A stretch of DNA of 64,000 bases from Burkholderiales bacterium (GCA_025354165.1 JANXNI010000035.1:19376-83375), one strand, 5' to 3'. Counted from the first letter of the stretch, positions 9,489-18,023 are shown. The notes: generated from the sequence alone by a model not told the origin. Translations and numbers: made by a program.

Positions 9489-9548
9489 GCGGCTGGCGAC
9501 GCTTCGCCTTAGCGCGAACTGCGTCTGCGCTCGCCGTCGGAGTATCGC

Positions 9549-10307
9549 GTGACGCTGCCAGCCACTGCGGGTGATACTCTGGCAAGTCACGACACGACGA
9601 TCAGTCGTGTTTCCCGCTATCTGCAAATTGCCACACTGCTGCGCAGTCGCATCGCGCGCAACACGTGGCCGGTTGGGACTCGCATTCCGAACATCGCCGA
9701 GCTTGCAGAGGAGTTTTCGGTGGCGCGCGGCACGGTTCGTCAGGCGCTGGCGGTACTGGAAGATGAGCGACTGTTGTCATGTCATCGTGGCCGCGGCAAT
9801 TTTGTACGTGGTGCGCCGGTCGGACCGAGGCCGCATCGGCTGGCGACGGATTGGTCGTCTCTCATCGCGGCACATGACGGCGCAGAAATTCAGGTGCTCG
9901 AAAGCGCTGCTAATGCAGAGCTGCCGCCTGACGCCTCCAGCTACGGGACGCTGTTAACTTCTTATCAAATGATGCGTCGCCTGCACTCGCGTGACGAGCG
10001 TCCCTATTTGATCGGGCGATTTTTTCTTGATAGTGATCTGTTCCAGCGAGGACCGTCCGAGCGCTTTGCGCGCCAGGCAACATTGCCAATTTTGCAAGAG
10101 CTGGCTGGGGCGAGAATCGCCGCTGCCCGCCAAGTAGTGACCGTCGGTATTGCCGATGTTGAAACGGCTGCTTTGCTGGCCGTTCCGATGAGTTCGCCTA
10201 TTGTTCTAGTTACACGGCACGCTGTGGATCAAGAGGGTCGGCTGCTTTATTTTGGGCTCGGAATCTATCGTGGCGACATGGTGCGACTGGAAATTGAATT
10301 GCGGTAA
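9549..10307 (+). CDS. GntR-family transcriptional regulator with UTRA domain
   Basis: A 252-residue HutC-type regulator. The winged helix covers roughly residues 20-90 (YLQIATLLRSRI, ELAEEFSVARGTVRQAL, DERLLSCHRGRGNFV) and the UTRA ligand domain follows, ending in YFGLGIYRGDMVRLEIEL. The best start seen is GTG at 9549. It closes the ring-cleavage cluster on the same strand and is the likely regulator of the palindromes at 5520-5555, with a pathway compound as probable effector; that link is inference. Confidence 0.88.
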   Translation: MTLPATAGDTLASHDTTISRVSRYLQIATLLRSRIARNTWPVGTRIPNIAELAEEFSVARGTVRQALAVLEDERLLSCHRGRGNFVRGAPVGPRPHRLATDWSSLIAAHDGAEIQVLESAANAELPPDASSYGTLLTSYQMMRRLHSRDERPYLIGRFFLDSDLFQRGPSERFARQATLPILQELAGARIAAARQVVTVGIADVETAALLAVPMSSPIVLVTRHAVDQEGRLLYFGLGIYRGDMVRLEIELR

Positions 10308-10344
10308 GACCAGTGCGATTGACCACGAACCTGGAGATGTCACT

Positions 10345-11355
10345 TCAGCGCACTGGACATCCCGCCGTTGAATCGACACTAGCTGGCGCGTCTGATTTGC
10401 TCCGCGTCATGGTCACGCCGCGCTTAAGCGCAGTCATCTCGGCGAGTATCGACACCGCAATCTCGCTGGGCGTTTTCGCGCCAATATCGAGCCCGACCGG
10501 CCCACGCAAATGCTTGACTTCTGCTGCTGTCACATCGAATTCCAGCAAGCGCGCGCGCCGCTTGTCGTTGTTCCCTTTCGAACCCAACGCACCCACATAA
10601 AACGCTGGAGATTTCAGCGCCTCCATCAACGCCAGATCATCCAGCTTCGGATCATGCGTTAGCGCCACCACCGCGCTGTTGCGATCCAGATTCATGGCGA
10701 TTACGGTGTCGTCAGGCATCTCTTTGGTCATCGTGACTTGCGGTAAATCGTGCCACTGCTCCTGATATTCATCGCGTGGATCACACACGGTGACTTGATA
10801 GTCGAGCGGAATCGCCATTGTCGCGAGATATTTCGATAGCTGACCCGCGCCGATGATCAGCAAGCGATATTTCGGCCCGTGAATCGTGGTCAGCGTTTTG
10901 TCGTCGAAGCGCAGAATGTCTGCGCCAATCGCCGTGCTGCGATGCGTCACGGCGGTAGTCATATCGAGCGTGCGCTTGACGATTTTGTGGCCTTCGAGAT
11001 CGGTGAGCAGGCCACGAATGTCCGACAGCGGCGTGATCGGTTCCAGCACCATTTGCACCGTACCACCGCACGGCAAACCGAACTGTTGCGCCTGATCCGC
11101 CGCCACGCCGTAGGTCACCGATTCTGGCAAACGCGCGGCGAGTTTGCCGTCCTTCACCTGCGAGATCAAATCGTCTTCAATGCAGCCGCCGGACACCGAG
11201 CCGATTACCTGTCCGTCATCACGAATCGCCATCATCGCGCCAATCGGGCGCGGCGCGCTGCCCCAGGTGCGTACGACGGTGCCGAGCGTCGCGCGGCGGC
11301 CCGCCTCAGTCCAGGCAAGTGCGGTTTTGAGTACGTCGAGATCGAGATTGTCCAT
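10345..11355 (-). CDS. XdhC/CoxI-family protein (molybdenum hydroxylase maturation)
   Basis: A 336-residue XdhC-family protein with two parts: an N-terminal XdhC_CoxI domain (TLGTVVRTWGSAPRPIG, GSVSGGCIEDD) and a C-terminal Rossmann-like domain (LLIIGAGQLSKYLATMA, VVALTHDPKLDD, YVGALGSKGN). XdhC proteins bind and protect molybdenum cofactor and help insert it, in sulfurated form, into xanthine dehydrogenase-like enzymes. Two such enzymes (coxSLM, iorAB) lie 34 kb downstream, though the linkage is loose. ATG 11355 is chosen because the open frame beyond it (to 11718) has no family similarity. It is divergent from the TonB receptor. Confidence 0.88.
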   Translation of the reverse strand: MDNLDLDVLKTALAWTEAGRRATLGTVVRTWGSAPRPIGAMMAIRDDGQVIGSVSGGCIEDDLISQVKDGKLAARLPESVTYGVAADQAQQFGLPCGGTVQMVLEPITPLSDIRGLLTDLEGHKIVKRTLDMTTAVTHRSTAIGADILRFDDKTLTTIHGPKYRLLIIGAGQLSKYLATMAIPLDYQVTVCDPRDEYQEQWHDLPQVTMTKEMPDDTVIAMNLDRNSAVVALTHDPKLDDLALMEALKSPAFYVGALGSKGNNDKRRARLLEFDVTAAEVKHLRGPVGLDIGAKTPSEIAVSILAEMTALKRGVTMTRSKSDAPASVDSTAGCPVR

Positions 11356-11506
11356 GAGTGTTGCCTGTAGATGCCGATGATGATTTGGGGACGTGATTTG
11401 GCTACGCAAGACGCGTGCGCGACAATGCAGGCCAGCAGCATAGCTGCGCGTTGAATTTACGTGCAGCTCAATGCAAATTTTCAGAGTATGAAGTTGAGAT
11501 GCATTG

Positions 11507-13642
11507 ATGCCGAACGCCTGCGCCCGATACTTGCTACCGCTGATCGCCGCCACGTCGCTGGTCGCGAGCGCAGTGCAGGCGCAGATGGCCGCGCCGGTAA
11601 TGGTTGCCCCGGTCGTGATCACCGCGAACCGAATCGCTTCCGACCCACTCAACCTGTCAATGGCGATCAGTATCGTCGACGCCGAAGCCATCAGCGAAGC
11701 GCAGTTGCAGGTCAACATCTCCGAATCGCTGCAACGCGTGCCCGGCGTGAATGCTCAAAATCGCAACAACTATGCGCAGGATTTGCAACTCTCGGTGCGC
11801 GGATTTGGCACACGTTCGAGCTTTGGCGTGCGCGGCATCAAGCTCTACACCGACGGCATTCCAGCGAGTCAGCCGGACGGACAAGGACAGGTGTCGCATT
11901 TTTCGCTCGGCAGCGCGGATCGCATCGAGGTCTTGCGCGGGCCGTTTTCGGCGCTGTACGGCAACGCGGCGGGCGGCGTCATTCAGGTGTTCACAGAGTC
12001 GGGCGTTTCACCGACCACCGTGACCACCACGGTCGCGGCGGGCTCGAACGACACGCTGCGCATCGGTATCAAGGCGAACGGGCGCGAGGGCGCTGTCGGT
12101 TATGTCGCGCAAGTGGATCGCTTTGACACTGAAGGCCCAAGGCCGCAAAGTGCCGCAACACGCTTCGGCGCAAACGCGAAGCTCGACGTGAAAGTGAGCG
12201 AAGCGACCACCATCACCATCCTCGGCAACCACGTCAATCTGCCCGGTGCGCAAGACCCGCTGGGCTTGACCCGCGCGGAGTTCAACGCCAACGCGCGGCA
12301 GGTCAATCCGCTTGCGCTGCAATTCAACACCCGAAAAGATCTGGAGCAAACGCAGGGCGGCGCGCGCATTCGTCACGCGTTGAACGCGACGCAGGCGCTT
12401 GAGTTCGTCGCGTACACCGGCGAGCGCGCCGTGCGCCAGTTTCAGGCGATCCCCGTCGCCACGCAGGCCCCGGCCACGTACCCTGGCGGCGTGATTGATT
12501 TTGATCGCAACTACTACGGTGCGGACGCGCGCTTTGTGCAGTCCGGCGCGTGGGGCAATGTCGCCTTGGGCGTTGCGTCGGATGTGTTGAACGAGAACCG
12601 TCGTGGTTATCAGAATTTCATCGGAACCACTCTAGGTGTGTTGGGCGCATTGCGACGCGATGAAAAAAACAAACTCACGTCGACCGACGGCTACGCGCAG
12701 GGCGAGTGGCGTGCGCTCCCCGACACTAGCATTCACGCGGGCGTTCGCGCGAGCAACGTCAAACTCGTGAGCGCAGACAAATACATCGTCACCGGAAATG
12801 GCGACGACAGCGGCGGCGTTCGCTACAGCGCGGTGTTGCCGTCCGTTGGCGTGAATTGGCGAGTGATACCCGCGCTGTCACTCTATGCCAGTGCAGGGCG
12901 CGGCATCGAAACGCCCACGTTGAACGAGCTTGCCTATCGACCGCCGGGCAGCGTACCCGCCACCGGGCTCAACCTGTCACTGCTGCCCGCGCGTAACGAC
13001 AGCGTCGAGATCGGCGCGAAATGGCGACGCGACGGCGTCACCGCCGAGCTCGCCCTGTTCGACACAAAAACGAAAGACGAAATCGTCGTCGTCTCCAACA
13101 GCGGCGGCCGCTCCGCATTTGCCAACGCGGGCCGTACGCAGCGGCGCGGCATCGAGCTCTCCACCCGCGCGCAGCTCGACGAATGGATCAAAGGGCTGCA
13201 ATGGGAGCTCGCCGCGAACACGCCAGACGCGCGCTATCGCGACAGCTTCAAAACCTGCGGAGCGCCGCCCTGCACCGTGCCGTCCGTGCTCGTCGCAGCG
13301 GGCAATCGCCTGCCCGGCGTGCCCAACCGCGCCGCGTGGACCGAACTGAAATGGACGCACACCAGCGGCGTCTACATCGCCGCAGAGGTCAAGCATCAGG
13401 GCCGCATCATCGCCAACGACGTCGGCGACGAATCAGTCAACGCCGTCACGCTACTAGGCGCACGCATCGGCGTGCAGCAGCAATGGGGCAAAGCGCGCTG
13501 GAGCGCATTCCTGCGCGGCGACAACTTGAGCGGCAAAACCTACGCAGGCACAGCGATCGTCAACGAAGCCAACCGCAGATACTTTGAACCGGCGGCGGGG
13601 CGGAGTTGGTTGGCGGGGACGAGCTTGAGTTTCGGCTGGTAG
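11507..13642 (+). CDS. TonB-dependent outer membrane receptor
   Basis: A 711-residue TonB-dependent receptor. A signal peptide ends near VQA-Q, followed by a VVITANR segment typical of the TonB-box region. The plug domain shows ISESLQRVPGVNAQNRN, QLSVRGFG, VRGIKLYTDGIP, DRIEVLRGPFSALYGNAAGGVIQV. A 22-strand barrel ends with aromatic FGW. It imports a chelated metal or another large ligand; the substrate is not identifiable. ATG 11507 is preferred over the TTG one codon earlier. The last roughly 150 bases have a decayed second copy at 14263-14418, on the other side of brnTA. Confidence 0.94.
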   Translation: MPNACARYLLPLIAATSLVASAVQAQMAAPVMVAPVVITANRIASDPLNLSMAISIVDAEAISEAQLQVNISESLQRVPGVNAQNRNNYAQDLQLSVRGFGTRSSFGVRGIKLYTDGIPASQPDGQGQVSHFSLGSADRIEVLRGPFSALYGNAAGGVIQVFTESGVSPTTVTTTVAAGSNDTLRIGIKANGREGAVGYVAQVDRFDTEGPRPQSAATRFGANAKLDVKVSEATTITILGNHVNLPGAQDPLGLTRAEFNANARQVNPLALQFNTRKDLEQTQGGARIRHALNATQALEFVAYTGERAVRQFQAIPVATQAPATYPGGVIDFDRNYYGADARFVQSGAWGNVALGVASDVLNENRRGYQNFIGTTLGVLGALRRDEKNKLTSTDGYAQGEWRALPDTSIHAGVRASNVKLVSADKYIVTGNGDDSGGVRYSAVLPSVGVNWRVIPALSLYASAGRGIETPTLNELAYRPPGSVPATGLNLSLLPARNDSVEIGAKWRRDGVTAELALFDTKTKDEIVVVSNSGGRSAFANAGRTQRRGIELSTRAQLDEWIKGLQWELAANTPDARYRDSFKTCGAPPCTVPSVLVAAGNRLPGVPNRAAWTELKWTHTSGVYIAAEVKHQGRIIANDVGDESVNAVTLLGARIGVQQQWGKARWSAFLRGDNLSGKTYAGTAIVNEANRRYFEPAAGRSWLAGTSLSFGW

Positions 13643-13667
13643 GAAATCCCGTCACGACCGCTAGCGC

Positions 13668-13690
13668 GTGCATTCTTTTGTGCATACAAT
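13668..13690 (+). promoter_or_regulatory. Candidate brnTA promoter/operator
   Basis: Two direct GTGCAT hexamers (13668 and 13680) precede TACAAT (13685-13690), a good -10 box 5 bases before the brnT ATG region. BrnA proteins repress their own promoter, so the hexamer repeat is a candidate operator. No convincing -35 box is visible. Confidence 0.4.
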
Positions 13691-13695
13691 TAAAC

Positions 13696-13971
13696 ATGGA
13701 CTTCGACTTTGACCCCGAAAAAGCTCGGCTCAACCCGATCAACCATGATGGGGTCACATTCGATGAAGCGAGCGCAGTGTTGCTCGACCCGTACGCCCTT
13801 ACCCGAATCGATGCCGACACCACCGACGAATCGCGCTATGTCACGCTCGGCATGGGTAGCGCGTCGCGCATTCTGGTCGTCGTGTGGACTGAACGCATCG
13901 AGCGCATTCGAATCATCTCAGCCTGGAAAGCCATCCAACCGCAAAGGCGAATTTATGAAGCCCAATTCTGA
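13696..13971 (+). CDS. brnT: BrnT-family ribonuclease toxin
   Basis: A 91-residue BrnT toxin of a type II toxin-antitoxin system. The family pattern is visible: DFDFDPEKARLNPINHDGVTFDEA at the N-terminus, VVWTERIERIRIISAWKA in the middle and RRIYE near the end. BrnT is an RNase with a RelE-like fold that cuts mRNA in the cytoplasm. It precedes and overlaps its antitoxin by 17 bases, the standard toxin-first order of brnTA. The ATG at 13696 is chosen from the family start; the frame is open upstream into the receptor gene. Confidence 0.85.
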   Translation: MDFDFDPEKARLNPINHDGVTFDEASAVLLDPYALTRIDADTTDESRYVTLGMGSASRILVVVWTERIERIRIISAWKAIQPQRRIYEAQF

Positions 13972-14248
13972 CCCCGTATTCAAACAATACGCCAACACTG
14001 ACTTCAGCGCGGCGCTACCCGTGAGCGATGTTCCCGCGCTCGCCGCATTGCAAGCCAAAACCGGCGGCAAATCACGAATCACGATGCGCGTAGACAACAC
14101 CACGCTTGCGATCTTCAAACTACAAGCCGAAAAAACCGGCGGCAATTATCAGAGCCTGATGAACGAAGCGCTCGCCCAGTTTGCGCAGGGACATCGCTTG
14201 GCCGACGTGGTGCGGGAGACGATTCGAGAGGAATTGCGGGCTTCGTAG
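13955..14248 (+). CDS. brnA: BrnA-family antitoxin
   Basis: A 97-residue ribbon-helix-helix antitoxin: KSRITMRVDNTTLAIFKLQ is the DNA-binding strand and first helix, followed by GGNYQSLMNEALAQF and a short C-terminal tail that would mask BrnT. It overlaps the brnT 3' end, so translation is probably coupled. It should repress the operon together with BrnT. Downstream is the decayed copy of the receptor 3' end. Confidence 0.85.
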   Translation: MKPNSDPVFKQYANTDFSAALPVSDVPALAALQAKTGGKSRITMRVDNTTLAIFKLQAEKTGGNYQSLMNEALAQFAQGHRLADVVRETIREELRAS

Positions 14249-14262
14249 CGGATACGTTACGC

Positions 14263-14418
14263 ACCCGTCGGCGTGCACCAGTAGCGGCGCAAGGCGCGCT
14301 CGACCGCATTGCTGCGCGGAGATATCTTAGCGGCAAAATTTACGCGTGTGCCGTGATCGCCAACAATGTGAACCGGGGATACTTTGAACCGGCTGCGGAG
14401 CGGACTAGGCTGGGGCGT
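14263..14418 (+). pseudogene. Decayed second copy of the TonB receptor 3' end
   Basis: This stretch aligns with 13462-13620, the last part of the receptor gene, at an offset of about 800 bases. Shared pieces include GCGTGCA, CGCGCT, CTGCGCGG, AGCGGCAAAA, TACGC and GATACTTTGAACCGG. Differences are scattered and one base is lost, so the frame is broken. brnTA lies exactly between the two copies, implying a duplication with insertion or a collapsed tandem receptor gene. Confidence 0.75.
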
Positions 14419-14712
14419 TTAAACTCAGAACGTGGTTGTACGGCATACCACTCACAAACACGCTTGAATTGACTAGTGCTGCAGCTAGCTGACGCCTGCG
14501 AACGACATAAGTGTGGAACCGCTTTACACCGTTGGTCTGTAATGGTGCTCTCCAATCGGTGAACCGCCAGACGCAGAACGAGTGACTCACGATTAAAGTC
14601 AATGCTTAGTTTTAGAGGTTGGGTTAGCAGACGGTCACTTACTATCGCGCCACGTCGCGAGTGATTCTTAGTTCAGAGACTTAATATTTGCAAAGTTGGG
14701 CGGAGTAGGAAT
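14419..14712. other. Intergenic stretch without recognisable feature
   Basis: About 290 bases, more AT-rich than the flanks. No convincing gene on either strand, no hairpin with T-run and no match to the window's dispersed repeats was seen. It must hold the promoter of the secreted protein that starts at 14713, but no clear -35/-10 pair was identified. Confidence 0.4.
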
Positions 14713-15915
14713 ATGGATCGAATATTTCATTGGCTCATGGTCGGCATTTTTCTATCGGCATCGACCACCGCCGCCCAGAGCGTTACTGTCAAGGAGTACT
14801 ACAACTCGACGCTAGACGCGTACTTCCTGACGGGACGAACGAACGAGCAAACACTGTTGGATACGGTGCCCGACTTCAAGGCTACGGGCATGACTTTTCA
14901 AGCCGTTGCTGCTCCGGCCAACACCACGGGTGCCGAGGCGCTCTCGTCAATCTGTCGCTTCCACGTCACCGTCGCGGATCCCTACACAAGTTCACACTTT
15001 TACGGCGTCTATTCGGATTGCTCGTATCTTTTAGGACTTAAGAACCCGAATTTCAATTGGGAAGGCTACGACTTCGCAATTCGAACGGCCGTCGGTGGAG
15101 TTTGTCCGACCGGCACGACAGCGATTTACCGGGGGTTTCGCAAGGCAGTCAACGGAAAAACTTCGAACCATCGCTACACAACTGCGGCCAACTACGTGGC
15201 GGCATCGGACGCGGGCTGGACGCCCGAAGGCCCAAGCTTCTGCGCGAGTTCAGCCACAGATGCGACAGTGATAGCACCCCCGATTGGCGGCCCCGTCGTT
15301 GAATGTGGACGTGTGTATTTCCCTGGAAAGCAATTCGCGTACGTCACCACAAGTCCTGCGAAAACTGATCAACTATTTCGTACTTATAAAGCAGGTGCAA
15401 CTGGAATCAACGGGCAAATCGCTGCCCAGATTGTTGATGCGCGCAACGACGGGTCAAGCCTGACGACAATGATCAACGTCGGTGCCTCCTCGTGGACATT
15501 TCTTGGCACAGTCGCAGTAACGTTAGGCAGCGTCTCCGGGGATAAGCAAAATGCGTTACCACCAATTTCGTATCCTTACGCGATGTTCGTGGGGCAATCT
15601 GTTGATGTCAGTCGTGAAATGGGTTCCGCGCCCCCATTTGATTTCTTTAATACAAGTCGCCGCGGCCAGATGACATTTGTCGGTAAGGAGAACGTCACAG
15701 TTCCGGCCGGGACATTTGAAGCGTGCAAGTTGCGCTGGGATGAGGCACTGGCGTCGCTCGACTCGGTGATTACAGGGCAGACTTTGCGCGAGATCAAGAC
15801 AATCTGGGTTGTACCTAATGTTGGCATCGTTAAAGAGCGTCTGCAACAGGGGTACGTGATAACTCCCGAACCGAGCATGTCCACAACGTTGACTGAAGCA
15901 ATCTCTATTCAATAG
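14713..15915 (+). CDS. Secreted protein with an N-terminal DUF5648-like domain
   Basis: A 400-residue exported protein. The signal peptide MDRIFHWLMVGIFLSAS ends near AAQ-S. Residues about 27-180 follow the pattern of a domain found in secreted betaproteobacterial proteins: EYYNSTLDAYFLTG, GMTFQAV, CRFHV, SHFYGV, CPTGTTAIYRGF, SNHRYTT, GWTPEGPSFCA; I believe this is the DUF5648 group but cannot confirm. The C-terminal half is unrecognised and beta-rich, with FVGKENVTVPAGTFEACKLRW, a pattern seen in lipid- or polymer-associated secreted proteins. GGAG lies just before the ATG. Function is unknown. Confidence 0.75.
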   Translation: MDRIFHWLMVGIFLSASTTAAQSVTVKEYYNSTLDAYFLTGRTNEQTLLDTVPDFKATGMTFQAVAAPANTTGAEALSSICRFHVTVADPYTSSHFYGVYSDCSYLLGLKNPNFNWEGYDFAIRTAVGGVCPTGTTAIYRGFRKAVNGKTSNHRYTTAANYVAASDAGWTPEGPSFCASSATDATVIAPPIGGPVVECGRVYFPGKQFAYVTTSPAKTDQLFRTYKAGATGINGQIAAQIVDARNDGSSLTTMINVGASSWTFLGTVAVTLGSVSGDKQNALPPISYPYAMFVGQSVDVSREMGSAPPFDFFNTSRRGQMTFVGKENVTVPAGTFEACKLRWDEALASLDSVITGQTLREIKTIWVVPNVGIVKERLQQGYVITPEPSMSTTLTEAISIQ

Positions 15916-16059
15916 CAACGCTGCATCTGATTGTTTACTCGGTTGTTTGGATCGAGTCTCGCAAGGAAACAAGCGACTGACACGCTCGAGCGACGCGTCG
16001 GCGACGGGCCAAGTCTTGCAAAGTGGCGATAGGGTTAAACGATGCTAGCGCGTCTGCCT

Positions 16060-16375
16060 TTACAGCTGCAAAGCCTTATTAATTTCTTTGCGGTTGGCCA
16101 CGGTAGCGATCTGCGCTTGCTGCATCAGGTCGGCGGTCCTGACGCATCTGCGCCTTCGATGCGCGCCACGCTGGCTTGGCTGGAATGCATGCGTTTGGCG
16201 AGTTCGGTTTGTGTCAATTTCTGACGCGTTCGCATCGTGTGTACGGTTTGGCTTGGCTGAGCAACGCTTTGATTTGCAACAGCGTCAGTTCTTACTCGGT
16301 GAGTTGCAAGAAATCTTGCGCATCGCCGAGCCGCCAGCCGGCTGCCTGTAGTTTGGTCTGCGAATTTTTATCCAT
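16060..16375 (-). pseudogene. Broken XRE-family antitoxin gene
   Basis: Read on the minus strand, three frames together give a typical XRE antitoxin. First comes MDKNSQTKLQAAGWRLGDAQ with DFLQLTE, ended by a TAA at 16292-16294. Then, after the stop, comes ELTLLQIKALLSQAKP. A frame change leads to RQKLTQTELAKRMHSSQASV with ARIEG, the helix-turn-helix. A second frame change leads to DLMQQAQIATVANRKEINKA up to a stop at 16060. One nonsense mutation and two frameshifts make it inactive. The cognate toxin is not adjacent; the next minus-strand gene upstream is an ORF6N protein. Confidence 0.75.
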
Positions 16376-16404
16376 GATTGGGTGCGTTGAAAAGCTGGCG
16401 AGCT

Positions 16405-17007
16405 TTAGCGCTTGGCTGCTTTGGGTTTGGCGGGTTTTTTCTCTTCGGGATGCACGAACCCGATAGGTCGTTTGACGGGTGTGGTCGAGACAGGATTAGC
16501 CAGCTCCCGCATCGCTGTCAGGATACCCACAATTGCCTGATCGTGGCTTTCGAGCTTGCGCTCGAGCGCATCAAGCTGATGCGCCATCGCCTTGTTTGCC
16601 GACAACACCGCACGCAGGCGCACGAATGCACGCACCACGCTGATGTTTACCGCAATGGCGTGGCTACTGTTCAAGACCGAGGAGAGCATCGCCACGCCCT
16701 GTTCGGTGAACGCGTAGGGCGCATAACGACGACCGCCACGCCCACCACTACCGGCGCCAGCAATGTTTGAGGTCACAGTTTGTGACCTCAAAGCCTCCCA
16801 CTCCGTCGCATCAAGCTGAAACATAAAGTCTGCTGGAAATCGATCCAGATTTCGCTTGACCGCCTGCACCAGCACTTTGGTTTCAACGCCGTAGAGATCA
16901 GCAAGATCGGCGTCGATTAAAACCTTCTCGCCCCGGATCACGACAATGTGCGCGGTCACCCGCTCGACGGGCACAGTAGGGGTGACTGGCGCATTCGATA
17001 ATTTCAT
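16405..17007 (-). CDS. ORF6N domain-containing protein
   Basis: A 200-residue protein with an N-terminal ORF6N domain (VIRGEKVLIDADLADLYGVE, VKRNLDRFPADFMFQL, RYAPYAFTEQGVAMLSSVL). This domain is found in phage and phage-derived DNA-binding or antirepressor-type proteins. A coiled-coil-like middle (LRAVLSANKAMAHQLDALER) is followed by a basic, lysine-proline-rich tail. It lies in the toxin-antitoxin-rich patch and probably arrived with mobile DNA. Its role is unknown. Confidence 0.85.
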   Translation of the reverse strand: MKLSNAPVTPTVPVERVTAHIVVIRGEKVLIDADLADLYGVETKVLVQAVKRNLDRFPADFMFQLDATEWEALRSQTVTSNIAGAGSGGRGGRRYAPYAFTEQGVAMLSSVLNSSHAIAVNISVVRAFVRLRAVLSANKAMAHQLDALERKLESHDQAIVGILTAMRELANPVSTTPVKRPIGFVHPEEKKPAKPKAAKR

Positions 17008-17190
17008 TCATCAAGAATACACGGCGCACATGGGCATCGACAACGTTCGCATGCTCAATCTGTGTGCCGAGGAGCGCCAGGGTTCTGGATTCCCGGCTGC
17101 GCCGAAAGTGACGGCGAGAGTTGGTAACGGGGTGGCTGCGACGGGAGACTTAAACACCTCTGGCTGGTAGTGCAGCCGACTGCGGTCAAG

Positions 17191-17685
17191 TCAGATCGCT
17201 ACCGATCCGAGCGGAAGATACAAAGTCATTGCGCTGTCTGCGCACGTCGTAAATCCGTAGTGCTGATAGAAGCGCTTCGCGTCTTCGCTTTTGGCGTCGA
17301 CGATCAATGCGAATGCCGCTACTTGTTCTTTCGCCATCAGGCATCGGTCGACCGCGCAGCCGATGAGTAGTTTGCCGATGCCTTGACCGTGATGGGCGGC
17401 GCTGCTGGCGAGTCGTCCCATGCGGAAGCAGGGCACGGGATAACGCGGCAGTTTTTTGCGGTCGGCCTCGGAGAGTTCGGTGCAATCCACTTGCGCGGCG
17501 CTTAGCGTGTAGTAGCCCAAGATCGCTTGCGGCGCTGCAGTGTCGACGAGCACACGCACGACGGTGACGCCCTTTTTGCTTTGCTGCGCGGCGAAGCGAT
17601 GCAGGTATTCGTCCAGTTCGACGACACCGCAACTGAAGCCTGCTCGATCATGTTTCAGCGGATCGAGCGCTTGCTCTTCAATCAC
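17191..17685 (-). CDS. GNAT-family acetyltransferase toxin (TacT/AtaT-like)
   Basis: A 164-residue GNAT acetyltransferase of the toxin type that acetylates aminoacyl-tRNA. Family marks are FSCGVVELDEYLHRFAAQQ near the start, ILGYYTLSAAQVD, the LPRYPVPCFRMGRLA strand, the acetyl-CoA loop HHGQGIGKLL, and the C-terminal KRFYQHYGF. It lies 14 bases after a DUF1778 antitoxin on the same strand, the standard antitoxin-first order. The catalytic C-terminal tyrosine region (FYQHYGF) is intact, so it is probably active. Which tRNA it targets is not visible. Confidence 0.88.
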   Translation of the reverse strand: MIEEQALDPLKHDRAGFSCGVVELDEYLHRFAAQQSKKGVTVVRVLVDTAAPQAILGYYTLSAAQVDCTELSEADRKKLPRYPVPCFRMGRLASSAAHHGQGIGKLLIGCAVDRCLMAKEQVAAFALIVDAKSEDAKRFYQHYGFTTCADSAMTLYLPLGSVAI

Positions 17686-17699
17686 GTACGGTCGCGCTT

Positions 17700-17969
17700 T
17701 CAGGCGCGTTTGATTTTGCGCGCGGCAGTCAGCGCGCTTTTCAACGCAGCGTTAGGCGAAAACGGACGGTCGAGCGCCGCGGTGAATGCCTGAAAGTCAC
17801 AGGGCGAGAGGCTGGCGCGAAATTCGCAATCCAGCAGCACATGCGCCTTTTCTATGGCGGCCGCACGAACAAATTCGGCCGTCGTCATGCCCACCAACGC
17901 CGCAGCGCGCGACACGATGCCCATTTCCTCGGCGTCCATTTTTAGGTCGAATCTGGCAACGGCAGTCAT
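17700..17969 (-). CDS. DUF1778 ribbon-helix-helix antitoxin (TacA-like)
   Basis: An 89-residue antitoxin with an N-terminal ribbon-helix-helix (ARFDLKMDAEEMGIVSRAAA, LVGMTTAEFVRAAAIEKA) and a C-terminal toxin-binding tail. It neutralises the adjacent GNAT toxin and should repress the operon. ATG 17969 has AAGGA upstream. Palindromes just upstream (17990-18023) are candidate operators. Confidence 0.87.
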   Translation of the reverse strand: MTAVARFDLKMDAEEMGIVSRAAALVGMTTAEFVRAAAIEKAHVLLDCEFRASLSPCDFQAFTAALDRPFSPNAALKSALTAARKIKRA

Positions 17970-17989
17970 GATTTGTATCCTTGTTGATA

Positions 17990-18023
17990 CGGTACTTTAC
18001 CGGACGCTACGGTTCTGTAGCGT
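17990..18023. promoter_or_regulatory. Tandem palindromes upstream of the DUF1778/GNAT operon
   Basis: CGGTA-CTT-TACCG (17990-18002) and ACGCTAC-N6-GTAGCGT (18004-18023) are both perfect inverted repeats and stand 20-55 bases before the antitoxin start on the minus strand. They fit autoregulatory operators of a ribbon-helix-helix antitoxin. Binding is inferred from position and symmetry only. Confidence 0.55.

Noticed and set aside
17008..17173. Possible second relic of the TonB receptor 3' end (stop preceded by SGW)
   Set aside because: The resemblance is limited to the last few codons (GCTGGTAG) and a short GAGAGTTGGT run; it does not align like the 14263 copy.
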